From positions 1 to 6,279 of the forward strand of contig JASLIH010000119.1 in NCBI GenBank assembly GCA_030152105.1: DNA of 6,279 bases. The letters run 5' to 3'. Source of the stretch: Actinomycetes bacterium. Lineage in GTDB: Bacteria > Actinomycetota > CALGFH01. Of the stretch, positions 5,954-6,279 are shown piece by piece (positions within the stretch are counted from its first letter, which is position 1; every line of letters starts with the position of its first letter). The position numbers and the translations under genes are program-made. The notes beneath the pieces were generated by a model. It saw nothing but the letters and a program-made list of their open reading frames with translations, had not been told where the DNA came from and searched no databases.

Positions 5954-6232
5954 ATGAGCCCTCCCCAGGCCAACGCCCAGGTCACCCTGAGCCTGCCGAT
6001 CCTCCGCAAGGGCCAGCACTCCGGCGAGCCACCGGTGGAGCGCCTGCAGTTCATGCTCAACTTCGTCAAGGGCGTGAAGCAACTGACGGTGGATGGGATC
6101 TTCGGGCCCAAGACCGAAGCCGCGGTCCGCGACTTCCAGCAGAACGAGAACCTGTCGGTCGACGGGATCGTGGGCACGCAGACCTGGACGGCGTTGCTGG
6201 GGCGCTGGCTGCTGTTCTCCCAGCCTGGCTAG
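5954..6232 (+). CDS. Free-standing peptidoglycan-binding-domain protein (PG_binding_1 type), 92 aa
   Basis: A small protein that is almost entirely one peptidoglycan-binding domain of the three-helix PG_binding_1 type, which binds cell-wall peptide or glycan and usually targets an attached hydrolase. LPILRKGQ (14-21) and VERLQFMLNFV (28-38) form the first part. VDGIFGPKTEAAVRDFQ (46-62) is the signature DGxFGPxTxxAVxxFQ. LSVDGIVGTQTWTALL (67-82) is the second DGxVGxxTWxAL box. A short hydrophobic tail (GRWLLFSQPG) ends it. The ATG at 5954 has AAGGAG at 5941-5946, seven bases upstream. There is no catalytic domain and no signal peptide, which is odd for a wall-binding module: it may be exported by a non-Sec route, released by lysis, or act as an adaptor. 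It lies 103 bases after the triple-repeat gene on the same strand, so co-transcription is plausible despite the hairpin between them. Confidence 0.9.
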   Translation: MSPPQANAQVTLSLPILRKGQHSGEPPVERLQFMLNFVKGVKQLTVDGIFGPKTEAAVRDFQQNENLSVDGIVGTQTWTALLGRWLLFSQPG

Positions 6233-6279
6233 CCTCGTCGCGGTGCCGATCTCGGCCGCGGCATGAGGCACGTGCTCAC

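Noticed and set aside
4866..5957. Plus-strand open frame of 363 codons overlapping the triple-repeat gene in another frame
   Set aside because: It is Gly/Arg/Pro-rich without repeat periodicity. The frame at 5023-5850 shows conserved repeated boxes and a proper ribosome binding site.
5038..6177. Minus-strand open frame of 379 codons covering both right-hand genes
   Set aside because: It is antisense to two supported genes, Arg/Gly-rich, without motifs or a plausible start.
6233..6279. Terminator in the tail after the peptidoglycan-binding gene
   Set aside because: TGCCG (6244-6248) / CGGCA (6259-6263) gives only a 5-bp stem with a long loop and no T-run. The GCACGTGC palindrome at 6268-6275 is too short to interpret at the window edge.
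1..6279. CRISPR arrays, tRNA or rRNA genes, transposase genes
   Set aside because: No regularly spaced direct repeats, no cloverleaf-like or conserved rRNA stretches, and no transposase motifs were seen on either strand.

Overview
This is a GC-rich window (roughly two thirds G+C) with strong AGGAG- or GAGGGG-type ribosome binding sites, a GTG start and GC-rich third codon positions. It looks like an actinobacterium or a similar high-GC soil bacterium. No rRNA, tRNA, CRISPR array, intact transposase or phage module is visible, so taxonomy is an inference from composition and protein style only.

Left half (1-3870, minus strand): a sulfatase locus. In transcription order it holds the degraded 3' end of one sulfatase gene (about 3870-3493), a formylglycine-generating enzyme (FGE) with its catalytic cysteine pair (3496-2495), an intact type I arylsulfatase whose CTPGR motif is the FGE substrate (2259-766), and the N-terminal part of a HAD-superfamily phosphohydrolase that runs off the left edge (528-1). 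The FGE start codon overlaps the stop of the dead sulfatase as ATGA. The FGE was therefore once translationally coupled to a second sulfatase that has since decayed by 5' loss and two single-base deletions. The gap before the surviving arylsulfatase carries a cluster of inverted and direct repeats that could be an operator.

Middle (3870-4207): a scar region. It holds the plus-strand 3' remnant of a glyoxalase/VOC-like gene (3949-4041) facing away from the sulfatase remnant. The two gene stubs lie end to end without their 5' portions, which suggests a past deletion or rearrangement.

Right half (4208-6279, plus strand): an intact dihydrofolate-reductase-like (RibD C-terminal fold) protein with a possible terminator after it. 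Then comes a likely two-gene unit: a 275-residue protein of unknown function built of three tandem units, each with the same ordered signature (His-Pro, then Gly-Gly-Gly-Ala exactly 15 residues later, then Lys-Asp-His 31-37 residues further on), followed by a free-standing 92-residue peptidoglycan-binding-domain protein. Neither has a recognisable signal peptide. The triple-repeat protein and its small cell-wall-binding neighbour are the least explained part of the window.
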